DNA from: Eubacteriales bacterium
GTDB taxonomy: Bacteria > Bacillota > Clostridia > Acetivibrionales > JANLFN01
Assembly (NCBI GenBank): GCA_024655885.1
Contig: JANLFN010000002.1
Span: 96,408 to 160,407 of the forward strand
DNA length: 64,000 nt
Reading direction: 5' to 3'
How positions within the stretch are numbered: the first letter of the stretch is position 1; every line of letters starts with the position of its first letter. The notes under the pieces are model-generated. The model made no database searches. It was not told the DNA's origin and was given only the letters and a program-made list of their open reading frames with translations. Shown piece after piece: positions 23,227 through 31,708 of this stretch. The position numbers and the translations under genes are program-made.

Positions 23227-24012
23227 TTACATAGCTAATTTTTTTAAAGTTTTTACCTTCATGGCACTATCCAGAATTTTCCGGTTGGCCTGTTCATTGA
23301 TGCGTGTAGCCAGCAGACTCTCCCGGCAAAAGCGGTCTGCCGGAGGTACGGGATATTCTCCGCATACATCGATACCGAAAATTCTCTTATGCAGGGCAAT
23401 ATGCTCAATTAAACGGAGTAGTTGTGCAAGAGTCATATTTCCTTGATCCCAGTCTGTTGCAGCCTCCGATTTATCAAGAACATCTTTGTCAATGCTGACA
23501 TAGACATTGACGGTTGGAATTGCAAAAATAATAGCATTTTTCACCCTATCTTCCCGGTATGTAGAATCGTTTGGGAACACCGAAACCTTCTTATTGAAAT
23601 GTTTGGGTATGGTTACGTCTAAATCGCTTTTTGCACCAATAACAACAACTTTTTTAAGCGACGGAAGCCGCTCAATGGAGGTCAGCACCCAGGATCCGCA
23701 AGATATAACGGACTGGCAGGGCGGAGGCATCATGTCTGTGTGGTAGTCAAACAGCACCAGGGTAAACGGAGATTTTACTTCCGACAAAAGCAGGTAAGTC
23801 ACATAATGGTAATTGCCGCTTCCAATAAAGGTAATTCCCTTATTGCTGCGTTTTCTCAGCCTTTCGCCGATAACCTCCAAAGATTGTATTTCACAATATC
23901 TATTTGCATTTTTAACATCTGAAAGGTCAATCCACTCATAATCGGTTCTCCGGAAACAGGATTGAGCCTGATATACATCATCAAATCCCAATATACTGGT
24001 CAAACCTTTCAT
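23227..24012 (-). CDS. Arginase/agmatinase-fold protein
   Basis: A 261-residue ureohydrolase-fold protein. Manganese ligands are in place: His69 (GSGNYHYVT), Asp89-His91-Asp93 (LFDYHTDMM) and Asp175-Asp177 (SIDKDVLD). It is shorter than typical arginases (about 300) and the loops that bind arginine or agmatine side chains are not recognisable, so the substrate may be another guanidino or amide compound, including formiminoglutamate. The N-terminus has an extra segment with Cys19 and Cys40. An AGGTACC-type weak ribosome site precedes the ATG. It stands alone between a coat-like region and the sigma-54-like gene. Confidence 0.85.
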   Translation of the reverse strand: MKGLTSILGFDDVYQAQSCFRRTDYEWIDLSDVKNANRYCEIQSLEVIGERLRKRSNKGITFIGSGNYHYVTYLLLSEVKSPFTLVLFDYHTDMMPPPCQSVISCGSWVLTSIERLPSLKKVVVIGAKSDLDVTIPKHFNKKVSVFPNDSTYREDRVKNAIIFAIPTVNVYVSIDKDVLDKSEAATDWDQGNMTLAQLLRLIEHIALHKRIFGIDVCGEYPVPPADRFCRESLLATRINEQANRKILDSAMKVKTLKKLAM

Positions 24013-24202
24013 CCTCCGGGTACCTCCTCTCGTCTTTGGTTAGCCTGTATCCGGTGTTAAATACACTATATACCCTAACGAAACGTAATGTCCAATAGTT
24101 TTTTAGGTTTTCATCCCCCACAGAAATCTCGGCACGTTGCCGCCACATTTCTTACAATTGCCTTTTAAAGCTAATCCCAAGGGGATTATTATGAAAGCAT
24201 AT

Positions 24203-25147
24203 TCAATAATTGTTGTTACTCCGCATTTGTTTTCTCTTATTAGAGGCTGCAATGCCCATTTCATTCCTATATTTGCTTACTGCGCTCCGGGATATGTTTA
24301 TGCCTTTTTCCCTTAAAACGCTCAAAATCTTTACATCACTCATAGGATTCATCCTGTTTTCCGATTTTATTATCTCTTGTATCATGTTTTTTATATTTCT
24401 TCTCACGCTTTTTGTGTCATCATTGGACAGTTTTCCACAGGATAAGAATTGTTCCATGGCAAAGTATCCCCAGATGCATTGGATATGCTTGCCGTTAACC
24501 GCTCTGGTCAAAATGCTTCTGTGAATATTTAAGTCTTTTGCGGCCTCTTTTATGGATATTTTTCTCAGGTATTTCTTGCCTCTTTCAAAAAAATCTCTCT
24601 GGCTGTTTACGATGTATTCCCCTACGTCCCTCAATATGCTGCCTCTCTCTTCTATATGCTTTATCAGCGATTTTGCACTTTCAAGCTTTTCCCGGATAAA
24701 CTCCTTTGCCTCTTCGCCCATATCCTCACAGGCCATACTCTTGTAAAAGGAATTAATGCGGATATTGGGAACAGCCTCATCGTAGAGGAATACTTCGAAT
24801 TTATTTTTTATTTTTCTTATGACTAGATCAGGTATCACATAATTGTGAATTATAAAGTCCCGCATTTCTTCAATGCCGTCGTTTTCCTTCTCCCCGGAAG
24901 CTTCCATATCCGAAGCATCGGCTTCTTCCTCCGCTTCCCCCTGGGGGCAGGGGCTTTCAAACTCAAGGTCCCCGTCGCTGTCCACCAGTTCAAGCACCGG
25001 ATTTGTTTCAAGCTGCTCCTGCACATATTCAAGCAGGTCTTGGGCGTTCATCTCCAGTATGTCCAAAGCTTTTTTCAGCCGGGGGTTTTGCAACTGTTTA
25101 TAAGACCTGACAGACCTTATTTCGGGATTTAAATTCAAGGTGTTCAC
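24203..25147 (-). CDS. Sigma-54-like protein lacking the core-binding domain
   Basis: A 314-residue relative of RpoN/SigL; normal length is about 430-470. Region I is recognisable (residues about 15-55, KQLQNPRLKKALDILEMNAQ and ETNPVLEL) and an acidic linker follows (about 56-95). The chain then jumps directly to the start of the DNA-binding part (YVIPDLVI and NIRINSFYK, about 103-136). The helical core-RNA-polymerase-binding domain of about 130-140 residues is therefore absent. The helix-turn-helix is diverged (HRSILTRAVNGKHIQ for H-E-S-T-V-S-R). The RpoN box is SRSAVSKYR (286-294) instead of ARRTVAKYR, with three changed positions. The frame itself is intact. It may act as an antagonist or DNA-binding regulator rather than a sigma factor, or be decaying. 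Confidence 0.88.
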   Translation of the reverse strand: MNTLNLNPEIRSVRSYKQLQNPRLKKALDILEMNAQDLLEYVQEQLETNPVLELVDSDGDLEFESPCPQGEAEEEADASDMEASGEKENDGIEEMRDFIIHNYVIPDLVIRKIKNKFEVFLYDEAVPNIRINSFYKSMACEDMGEEAKEFIREKLESAKSLIKHIEERGSILRDVGEYIVNSQRDFFERGKKYLRKISIKEAAKDLNIHRSILTRAVNGKHIQCIWGYFAMEQFLSCGKLSNDDTKSVRRNIKNMIQEIIKSENRMNPMSDVKILSVLREKGINISRSAVSKYRNEMGIAASNKRKQMRSNNNY

Positions 25148-25189
25148 TCCGTAAAAATGCTACTGGTATATTATATACAGGGGACAAAT

Positions 25190-26149
25190 TCAGTATGAAA
25201 TTCCTTTATTTCTTGCAAAGGTTATGGTGAACAGATAAAGGACCGCCGTTACAACATACAAAATAAATACGACGATGACGGGCCAGTGCGTCGTCACGGC
25301 AGCTATATCGCCCCTGATACCGCTGATGGAAGGCTTTAAGCGGTACTTCCCTTCGGTTACACTGTCAAAAACTTTTATAAGCATCCAGATAACCGCCAGG
25401 CTTATCAGGCCCATTACCAGGATGGACCCCATGTTTTGGGACGACAAGGTCACTTCTTTTTGATCCGGCACATTCCTGTAAATATACAGGTAAAACTCAC
25501 TCAGGGCATTATTCATAAAGTGGGCAAGCATTCCGGCAAATATTGAATCCGTCTTTATCACATAATAGCCTATCAGCAGGCCTAAAAACACAGGTCCTAG
25601 AAAATTTGTTATATCAAAATGGAAAAACCCGAAAAAGACGGCGGTTATTACAACAGCCTTTATGGACCCTCTGCTCTCATAAGCTCTCAAAAACAGCCCT
25701 CTATGAAGCAGCTCCTCACATATGGCCGGAACTACGGCAATCATAAAAATCCCCGATGCAAGTTCAAAGGGATTTTGTGGGGCAGAAAGAGGCTGCCTGG
25801 GTATTTCTCCCAAAAACTGCAACAGGAATACTACCAGTGAATTGAACATTGATGCGGAAATATTCGCAAATACGGATATGAGAATGATGATAAGGGCGGC
25901 TTTACCGTCCAGCTTATTAAACCGGAACTCGCGTTTAATGTCCAATCCCTTCACAAGCGCATAAACCAATACGGGAAGAAGTATTGCAACAAGCTGGTTC
26001 ACGGTTAAAATCCCATAGAGATGTTTGTCAACAAAATCTGTTCCGAATATATTACTTAAAAAAGACAGCACAACCTGCCAAATGAAAAATATAAGCGCAA
26101 AAGCCAAAAACACCATGTTTGCGCCTGTTACAGTTATTCTGCCCTTCAT
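25190..26149 (-). CDS. CPBP family intramembrane metalloprotease
   Basis: A 319-residue integral membrane protein with about eight hydrophobic helices. The CAAX protease/bacteriocin-processing signature is present: motif 1 EELLHRG (Glu-Glu-x3-Arg), motif 2 GFFHFDITNF (His), motif 3 AHFMNNA (His-x3-Asn). Family members cleave prenylated or membrane peptides or, in some bacteria, mature signal peptides or confer bacteriocin self-immunity; no peptide substrate gene was recognised next to it. GGATTCC-like sequence precedes the ATG, a weak ribosome site. It is 38 bases from the 5-formyl-THF cyclo-ligase gene and in the same direction. Confidence 0.9.
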   Translation of the reverse strand: MKGRITVTGANMVFLAFALIFFIWQVVLSFLSNIFGTDFVDKHLYGILTVNQLVAILLPVLVYALVKGLDIKREFRFNKLDGKAALIIILISVFANISASMFNSLVVFLLQFLGEIPRQPLSAPQNPFELASGIFMIAVVPAICEELLHRGLFLRAYESRGSIKAVVITAVFFGFFHFDITNFLGPVFLGLLIGYYVIKTDSIFAGMLAHFMNNALSEFYLYIYRNVPDQKEVTLSSQNMGSILVMGLISLAVIWMLIKVFDSVTEGKYRLKPSISGIRGDIAAVTTHWPVIVVFILYVVTAVLYLFTITFARNKGISY

Positions 26150-26186
26150 GTGGGAATCCTTTCAGGTTTGAATTTAAGCCGTGTTT

Positions 26187-26789
26187 TTACTCAATAATCC
26201 TGCTTTCGGTTATAATCTTATCCATCGGCAAATCATACTCTTGAACCGGCACCGAATCAACAATCTGAAGGTCAAAAGCCACCGCAATTTTACTGCAGTC
26301 AGGCCTTACCCTGGCAAGATACCTGTCATAATACCCTGCTCCATAGCCAAGCCTGTTTTTTAAACCATCAAATGCCAAACCAGGCACCACAACCAGGTCT
26401 ATTCCCCTGGGATCTACCCTGCTTATCCTGTCTTTTTTCGGCTCCTCTATGCCGGAAAATCCAGGTTCCAGATCGCTGCCTATATCATGAATCTCCGAGG
26501 CTATCATATCCTTTTTACGGTCCCCTATGTCCACAATAACGGGAACAGCAATCTTTTTACCGGTTTTGAGGCACTGTTCTATAAAGCCGTGGGTCATAAC
26601 CTCATTTCTGAAATCCACAAAGCACAGGATCCATTTGCTTCTTTTAAACTCATCCAGGCTTTTGAGCTTTTCAAAAATTTTATCGCTCTTAGCCTTAAGC
26701 TCGTCCTTTGTAAGCTGGTTTCTTGCAGCTAAAATTTTATTTCTCAGTTCTTTTTTTAAATTTTCCACTTTGATGGTTCTCCTTACCAT
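26187..26789 (-). CDS. 5-formyltetrahydrofolate cyclo-ligase
   Basis: A 200-residue enzyme (MTHFS/YgfA family) that converts 5-formyl-THF to 5,10-methenyl-THF with ATP, salvaging a dead-end folate. The ATP/magnesium signature NRLGYGAGYYDRYL is intact, and the substrate segment PGLAFD precedes it. The product is an intermediate of the Wood-Ljungdahl methyl branch encoded about 5 kb to the right. The first codons MVRRTIKVEN are basic, and the ATG at 26789 lies 31 bases after the TM-frame stop of the zinc-ribbon gene. Confidence 0.93.
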   Translation of the reverse strand: MVRRTIKVENLKKELRNKILAARNQLTKDELKAKSDKIFEKLKSLDEFKRSKWILCFVDFRNEVMTHGFIEQCLKTGKKIAVPVIVDIGDRKKDMIASEIHDIGSDLEPGFSGIEEPKKDRISRVDPRGIDLVVVPGLAFDGLKNRLGYGAGYYDRYLARVRPDCSKIAVAFDLQIVDSVPVQEYDLPMDKIITESRIIE

Positions 26790-26820
26790 TCTTGTTCCTT
26801 TTCCGATTTTTTCTTTCCGC

Positions 26821-27047
26821 TTATTGTTTGAGGGACACCAGCAGGACGCCGATCACAAAATAAAACAGGCACGATAAAAAAAACACGATAAGGGAAGATA
26901 TCAGCAAAGCGGTCCCGAAGTGTCCGAAGCCATTTCCTCCGCCTTAAGTCCAAGCAGGCTTCCACAATACGGGCACCGCCTGGACCCTGCCGAAATCTCT
27001 TCACCGCAGTAGCTGCATTTGCTATTCTCGAAACGGGGGGTGTCCAA
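26821..27047 (-). pseudogene. Zinc-ribbon membrane protein with a one-base frameshift
   Basis: A GGAGG site seven bases before a TTG (27047) starts a 48-codon frame (stop at 26901) with two Cys-x2-Cys knuckles: KCSYCGEE and RCPYCGSLL. Just after its last codons another frame continues without interruption to a TAA at 26821 and encodes a clear membrane helix (ALLISSLIVFFLSCLFYFVI). Zinc-ribbon plus C-terminal helix is a common small-protein design. Adding one G to the GGG at about 26917 would join both parts into a 75-residue protein. So this is either a true frameshift mutation or a sequencing error; otherwise the 48-residue form may be the product. Confidence 0.65.
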
Positions 27048-27125
27048 ATAAATTCCTCCAATCAGAAGTGTAAATCTTGTCCCGGCATTATCCTTCTCTT
27101 ACCGCAGACCCCATGAACTCCCTTT

Positions 27126-27143
27126 CCGGAGCAATAGCTCCGG
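27126..27143 (-). terminator. Hairpin after cobT
   Basis: CCGGAGC, four-base loop, GCTCCGG, six bases beyond the cobT stop. The minus-strand sequence after it is AAAGGG rather than U-rich, so it may be a transcript 3'-end structure more than a full terminator. Confidence 0.5.
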
Positions 27144-27148
27144 GCCCT

Positions 27149-28207
27149 TTATTCCAATGGTACGTACTGCTCAATCTCAGCATCTTGAAAAGTTCCCATC
27201 TGAGTATAGGCAGCCACAGCCGCATCGACAAGGTGGAAGGCAAGTGCCGCCCCGGTTCCTTCACCCACACGCATTCTCAAATTGAGCATGGGCTCAAAGC
27301 CTATGGCTTCCAGGACCAGCCTGCTGCCGGGCTCCGCCGATCCATGGGAAGGCAAAATAAAGTTTTTTACCTCCGGCTTGATTTTTATAGCCGTCAGGGC
27401 AGCTACCGAAGAAATAAAACCGTCAATCAGTATGGGTATTCTGCATGCCGCGGCCCCGATAAAGCATCCCACCATTCCGGCGATATCAAACCCGCCCAGC
27501 TTCGCCAGCACATCAATGGCATCGCCGGGATCCGGACTGTTCACCTCTATAGCCTTCTGGATCACATTGATCTTATGGCTGTATGCTTCACGGGTCAATC
27601 CCGCCCCCTTGCCCACCATAAGATTCACATCGCACTGGGTGAGAACTGCCGCCACCGCACTGCTTGTCGTAGTATTTCCGACACCCATCTCCCCTGTACC
27701 GAGAAGGTTGACACCCCTGCTTTTTAGATCCTTCACGATGGAAATTCCCGTCTCCATGGCTTTGATCGCCTCTTCCCTCGTCATCGCAGGGCCTTTTACA
27801 ATATTCCACGTCCCTCTCCTGATTTTCCGGTTTAAAACGCCTTCACAGCTGATTTCATCATCCACCCCTATATCGACTACAACAATATCCGCTCCCGCAT
27901 GCCGTGTAAATACGTTGATACATGTTATTCCCCGTGTAAAGTTCTGCGTAACCGAAGAGGTTACGCTTCTGGGACAAGAACTTACTCCCTCCTCCTCAAC
28001 CCCATTATCGGCACACATGATGACAACTGTTTTTTTGTCCACCCTGGGAAGGAATTCCCCTGTAATGCCGGCCAGCTGACGCACTACGTCTTCAAGCCTT
28101 CCAAGGCTTCCCAAAGGCTTTGAAAGGCTGTCCAATCTGGCCTGGGCCTTATTCATCATTTCAGTATGCAAACCGCCTATTTCATTAAGAGTATCTTGAA
28201 ATAACAT
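27149..28207 (-). CDS. cobT: Nicotinate-nucleotide-dimethylbenzimidazole phosphoribosyltransferase
   Basis: A 352-residue enzyme that activates the lower-ligand base of cobamides by transferring phosphoribose from nicotinate mononucleotide. Signatures seen: DSLSKPLGSLGRLE near residue 28, CADNGV, GEMGVGNTTTSSAVAA, and the catalytic-Glu segment RVGEGTGAALAFHL near the C-terminus. Length matches the family. Corrinoids are essential for the methyl-transfer reactions encoded elsewhere in this window (acsC/D/E, corrinoid protein at 53994). No cobalamin riboswitch was found upstream. A GGGGATG precedes the ATG. Confidence 0.95.
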   Translation of the reverse strand: MLFQDTLNEIGGLHTEMMNKAQARLDSLSKPLGSLGRLEDVVRQLAGITGEFLPRVDKKTVVIMCADNGVEEEGVSSCPRSVTSSVTQNFTRGITCINVFTRHAGADIVVVDIGVDDEISCEGVLNRKIRRGTWNIVKGPAMTREEAIKAMETGISIVKDLKSRGVNLLGTGEMGVGNTTTSSAVAAVLTQCDVNLMVGKGAGLTREAYSHKINVIQKAIEVNSPDPGDAIDVLAKLGGFDIAGMVGCFIGAAACRIPILIDGFISSVAALTAIKIKPEVKNFILPSHGSAEPGSRLVLEAIGFEPMLNLRMRVGEGTGAALAFHLVDAAVAAYTQMGTFQDAEIEQYVPLE

Positions 28208-28363
28208 GGTATCATCCCCTATGTATTTTATTAGATAATTGTAATTTCAAAGTAACATTATAATTATATAACATATAATCACATATTACAAACATAAGGG
28301 GAAAGATAAATTGGGCGAATGGAAATGGTGGAGATGGTGTTTTTCTTCCAATTCTGTTGCCGC

Positions 28364-28396
28364 AAAAAAGCACTGTGAAAATTCACAGCGCTTTTT
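28364..28396. terminator. Bidirectional terminator hairpin
   Basis: AAAAAAGCACTGTGAA (28364-28379) pairs with TTCACAGCGCTTTTT (28382-28396) with one mismatch. A/T tracts on both sides make it usable from both strands. It lies directly after the stop of the zinc-ribbon gene at 28401. Confidence 0.88.
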
Positions 28397-28400
28397 CCCT

Positions 28401-28883
28401 TTAATTCAGCTTTGTACCGCAGTTAATGCAAAACTCCGATTCGGGGCTATTGGATGTATTGCACGACGGACACACCTTGGGGTCAGGTTTTTTCTCTTCA
28501 TCCTCTGTTTCTGCCGGCTTCGGCATTTCCTGTTTTGTCCCGCACTTCGGGCAGAAAGCAATTTCCATATCCAATTCCGCACCACAGCCCGGGCAAAGTT
28601 TCGTGTTTTTCAATTCATAAATCTTTTGCCTCATGGAACGGATATTTTCCTCGTAGGATTTGATTTTTCCACAGAGTTCGGTAAAGGCCTCCCCTACTTC
28701 TTTTCCCTCATTAAAAGAAGCATAGACGGCTTTGCCTATTTCTGCATAAGTCTTTTCAATTTTATCCTCTTCCGCTCCTATGTTCACGTTAAGCTTTGTA
28801 ATTTCCACAATTTCACTGGACTTTTTGGCTGCCGCCTTGGCTGTTTCGGTTACTTTCTTGGAAATATTATCAAATACTGACAT
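28401..28883 (-). CDS. Double zinc-ribbon protein with coiled-coil N-terminus
   Basis: About 160 residues from the ATG at 28883, which follows AAGGAGAG; a GTG six codons upstream overlaps the ribosome site and is unlikely. Residues 1 to about 100 are helical and charged (ISKKVTETAKAAAKKSSEIVE). Then come two zinc knuckle pairs: LCPGCGAE with FCPKCGTK, and VCPSCNTS with FCINCGTK, separated by an acidic Pro/Glu linker. Such proteins are common and unassigned; the ribbons probably mediate protein contacts. It has its own terminator. Confidence 0.85.
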   Translation of the reverse strand: MSVFDNISKKVTETAKAAAKKSSEIVEITKLNVNIGAEEDKIEKTYAEIGKAVYASFNEGKEVGEAFTELCGKIKSYEENIRSMRQKIYELKNTKLCPGCGAELDMEIAFCPKCGTKQEMPKPAETEDEEKKPDPKVCPSCNTSNSPESEFCINCGTKLN

Positions 28884-29121
28884 ATGTAGCTCTCCTTTCA
28901 CAAATAAACTATCAAAATCAATCCTATAATAATAATATACTCTATTTCTTTTAAAAAATCAATATATAAGTTAATTATTTTAATAACATTATTAATTATT
29001 TTAACTTTTACAGCGGCCTGCCCATTCCAGGCAATAGGGTCCTTTCCCACGCCGTCAAATATGCGATATGGGATATACTGCCGGAATCCTTTCCGCTTTC
29101 CAGGGGAAGGCAATATTTCAA

Positions 29122-29691
29122 CTATTTTATGTAGTAATCCCGTTCATACAATTTTATGCCGTCCTGATTTTTAAAAATAAAATTGAGTTTCCCTTTTAAA
29201 GGAAAAGCGGATTTTTCTATCTTCACCATATCCTCGGGAAAATATTTTGCTGTGCTCCCGGTCCTGTTTTCCTCCTGCTTTGAAGGGCTATTAACACTCA
29301 CCATCACTTCTACCACTTTTCCTCTCTGGGCGAGGCTTATAATCTTAACCCTGTAATCAAATGAATTCACTTCCCCAAGGGTGCAGTAAAGCAGCAAATA
29401 CCTGTTGTAATCCACCCCTGACAGCACAGTGTCCTTAATCTTCCCAAAACCCTTTAAAAACGGCGGTTTGTAGTTGCTTTGAATTATATCAAAATGCATA
29501 TTCACGGGATAGCCCTGGAGTTTCCATGAGTCCATTGACGTCTCCCTCGGCCCCTGGAGGAATTTGCCGTAGTATTGTGAGTACCACTCAAATCCTATGC
29601 TGTATACCTGGTTTATCGCCGCAAGGGAATAAACGGAAGAAACTGCCATTACTGCCGCAATAATCAGCAGGAGCAGATGTATCTTTCTCAT
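29122..29691 (-). CDS. Secreted or membrane-anchored hypothetical protein, possibly PrcB-like
   Basis: A 189-residue protein with an N-terminal hydrophobic helix (LLLLIIAAVMAVSSVYSLAA) that is either a signal peptide or an anchor. The segment YLLLYCTLGEVNSFDYRVKII...VEVMVSVNSPS and the later YFPEDMVKIEKS has the strand order of the PrcB C-terminal domain (protease-complex and serpin-like regulators), but key Gly residues differ, so this is only a suggestion. An extended -10 (TG-n-TATAAT on the minus strand, 29745-29750) lies about 50 bases before the ATG. Single-gene unit. Confidence 0.65.
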   Translation of the reverse strand: MRKIHLLLLIIAAVMAVSSVYSLAAINQVYSIGFEWYSQYYGKFLQGPRETSMDSWKLQGYPVNMHFDIIQSNYKPPFLKGFGKIKDTVLSGVDYNRYLLLYCTLGEVNSFDYRVKIISLAQRGKVVEVMVSVNSPSKQEENRTGSTAKYFPEDMVKIEKSAFPLKGKLNFIFKNQDGIKLYERDYYIK

Positions 29692-29929
29692 TTTATCACC
29701 TGTGTATATTCAATGCTATTAAGTATGTACAAATAGTACCATTTATTATACCACAGCTCAGCCTAAAATTACAGGCAGCAAAAAAAGCAGCTCATGGCGG
29801 GAATAGCAGACATGGCGACGGATTCACCATGAATTTGGCCAATGACACCGGAGCTGCATTACTCAAAACACCTATTCTTTATTTCGCCAAACCTCGTTGT
29901 GCGACTAAAGCAGCCTTTATTGCTGCCTG

Positions 29930-30235
29930 TCAATATGTAAGTTCTTTTGGTTCTTCATAGTATAAACAGAAGATTCCCTTGATAATGTCATTAAGGTTTT
30001 CGACAGTAACCGGATGAATATCTCCCTTATCTATCTGCAGGCATACCGCAATGTCATATTTGTCATTGTTGTCCATTACCGTACTGATCATATCTACCAC
30101 ATCCAAAGGTTTGTTGTATACATAAATCCATCTCTCTACGTCATCATCCATTTCTATTTCCTTCTGATAATAGCTCTCCAGGAATTTTTTGATTTCTCCC
30201 GTCTTTCTAGACCATAAGCTTATAAGCGCCGACAT
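29930..30235 (-). CDS. Hypothetical protein, 101 aa
   Basis: A soluble, acidic protein with alternating hydrophobic and charged residues (EMDDDVERWIYVYNKPLDVVDMIS, split by a turn at NKP), no Cys motif and no membrane segment. The ATG at 30235 lacks a strong ribosome site in the bases immediately upstream. I do not recognise the family. It is flanked by gaps of more than 200 bases on both sides and is probably transcribed alone. Confidence 0.6.
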   Translation of the reverse strand: MSALISLWSRKTGEIKKFLESYYQKEIEMDDDVERWIYVYNKPLDVVDMISTVMDNNDKYDIAVCLQIDKGDIHPVTVENLNDIIKGIFCLYYEEPKELTY

Positions 30236-30449
30236 TTATTTTTGCCCACTTTCTGTAAAATAATAACATACTGAAAAGCACAGTAATGTTTACATAATAT
30301 ATTCGACATTTTTTAAGAGACTCCTTTAGGTAATTTCTTCAAGCTTTTTAGCCCCGGCTTGAGTATTAATAATTTAAGAACAAGAAATAATAATACCAAT
30401 CGGTCAATTTTAAACGGAGGGAATAAGCAGTTTTGCTGCATAAGAAGCC

Positions 30450-31361
30450 ATGAAATCTAAGACACCATATAGAATGTTTCAAATGTTGAAAGTAATTCTG
30501 GTCATAGCCATTTGTTTATCAGGCTGCAGTCAGTCCTCACCAAAACAGACACCTCAAGTCCAACAGATGCAAAGCGAGCAGCAGGGAAACAAGGTTCCGG
30601 ATAAATTGAAGGAAATAGAAGGGAGTATTGAATCCATTTTTCAAGCAATGAACGGTCCCGCTGTGGGAGCCAAGGAAGGGGGAGGACAGCAAGGGGGCCA
30701 GGGGAAACAAGGGGGGCAATCCCAGGAGGGCAAACAGCCCCAGGCAAGCACTCAAGGAAACCAGGCTGCCCCCCAGGACCCCTGGGGAAAAGTGGATCCA
30801 ATCATCAACAAGCTCCACTATAGCTGGAATGACTATATGGCCCAGGCTGTAAAAGCGGGAGCAAGCAAGACATTAATTGGAAATTTTGACACAGCCCTTA
30901 ACAGCCTTACAAACAGCATAATAAGCAAAAATAAAACAAACACGCTTATGGGAGCCAGCCACTTATACTCCTATATACCTGATTTTTACTCGTTGTACAG
31001 GAGCCAAACATCGCCGGAAATAAAAAGGATCAGGTATTATGCAAGAGACGCCATGCTCAATTCAATGACGCCGAACTGGCCCCAGGCCGAAGCAGATATA
31101 GAGAGTCTGAAGTCTTCATGGTCATTATGTAAGAGCACCATTCCAAAAGAGCAGCAGGATGCGGGAAACAGGCTTGATTTCTCAATATATCAGCTTGAAA
31201 GCGTAATAAAGGAAAAAAATCAGCCCCTCACCGATATTAAGGGCAAAGTGGCCCTGACAAATATTGAATCGCTGGAAAAAGCCATAGAGGAGCAGGCCAA
31301 TCGGGGTGGAGGAAATGCGGGCGGCACATCCAGCGCCGGAGTATCTGTCGGAAACCAGTAA
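30450..31361 (+). CDS. Lipoprotein with Gly/Gln-rich low-complexity segment
   Basis: A 303-residue extracytoplasmic protein. The signal peptide ends with the lipobox LSGC (Cys about 26). Residues about 75-112 are a Gly/Gln/Lys-rich linker of GGQ- and GKQ-type units. The following domain (about 115-280) is mostly helical with no Cys and no recognised motif; the C-terminus is again Gly-rich. The upstream GGAGGG is 30 bases from the ATG at 30450 and an in-frame stop lies six bases before it, so the start must be here or at the ATG at 30483. A strong terminator follows. Function unknown. Confidence 0.75.
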   Translation: MKSKTPYRMFQMLKVILVIAICLSGCSQSSPKQTPQVQQMQSEQQGNKVPDKLKEIEGSIESIFQAMNGPAVGAKEGGGQQGGQGKQGGQSQEGKQPQASTQGNQAAPQDPWGKVDPIINKLHYSWNDYMAQAVKAGASKTLIGNFDTALNSLTNSIISKNKTNTLMGASHLYSYIPDFYSLYRSQTSPEIKRIRYYARDAMLNSMTPNWPQAEADIESLKSSWSLCKSTIPKEQQDAGNRLDFSIYQLESVIKEKNQPLTDIKGKVALTNIESLEKAIEEQANRGGGNAGGTSSAGVSVGNQ

Positions 31362-31368
31362 AAACCAG

Positions 31369-31436
31369 AGAAAGACCAGGGGATAGCGCTTCTGTCTCAG
31401 GTTACCCAGACAGAAGAAGCTCCCCTGGTCTTTCTT
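31369..31436 (+). terminator. Long terminator hairpin of the lipoprotein gene
   Basis: AGAAAGACCAGGGGA and TTCTGTCT pair with AGACAGAA and TCCCCTGGTCTTTCT, with a short internal loop, seven bases after the stop codon. The stem is long enough to work from both strands, and its right part overlaps the asparaginase remnant. Confidence 0.85.
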
Positions 31437-31503
31437 CTATATGGCCCCTATGTATACTTTCGACGACACTGCCTCTTCTAACCTCAACCAGCTTAACAGA
31501 CAC
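31402..31503 (-). pseudogene. N-terminal remnant of an L-asparaginase II family gene
   Basis: A minus-strand frame starts at GTG 31503, preceded by GGGAGAAGG, and encodes SVKLVEVRRGSVVESIHRGH. This is the hallmark N-terminus of the asparaginase II (PF06089) family (L-x-E-V-x-R-G-x-x-V-E-S-x-H-R-G). After HRGHI the frame runs into the terminator hairpin and stops at 31402 after 33 codons, whereas the enzyme needs about 330. The rest of the gene is missing, so a deletion has joined its start to the 3' end of the lipoprotein unit. Confidence 0.75.
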
Positions 31504-31666
31504 GGTTCCTTCTCCCTTTGATAAAAATTCGTTCACTATATGGAATAGGTTTAAGCTTCGCTGAAACCTATTGGATTTCCTTGATATTCTCTGGGGCAGC
31601 TAATTCTACATTAAGCTGTACTCTGCCGCAAATTATATAGAGTTAATATAACCATTGATATAAAAA

Positions 31667-31698
31667 TTATAAGGGGAAGCCGCGGCTTCCCCTTATAA
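31667..31698 (-). terminator. Perfect-palindrome terminator of the focA-like/fhs/fchA/folD unit
   Basis: TTATAAGGGGAAGCCG (31667-31682) is followed directly by its exact reverse complement (31683-31698). On the minus strand a T-run (TTTTTATATC) follows. It lies 19 bases after the folD stop. Confidence 0.92.
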
Positions 31699-31708
31699 TA
31701 CGTTAGAA

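Noticed and set aside
26783..27061. A 92-codon frame overlapping the zinc-ribbon region
   Set aside because: Its protein is Arg-rich and featureless, while the neighbouring frame has a ribosome site, two zinc knuckles and a membrane helix; it is a shadow.
28208..28320. Possible cobalamin riboswitch before cobT
   Set aside because: The A+T-rich leader lacks the B12-box and the conserved GGGAA/GCCACTG-type segments.
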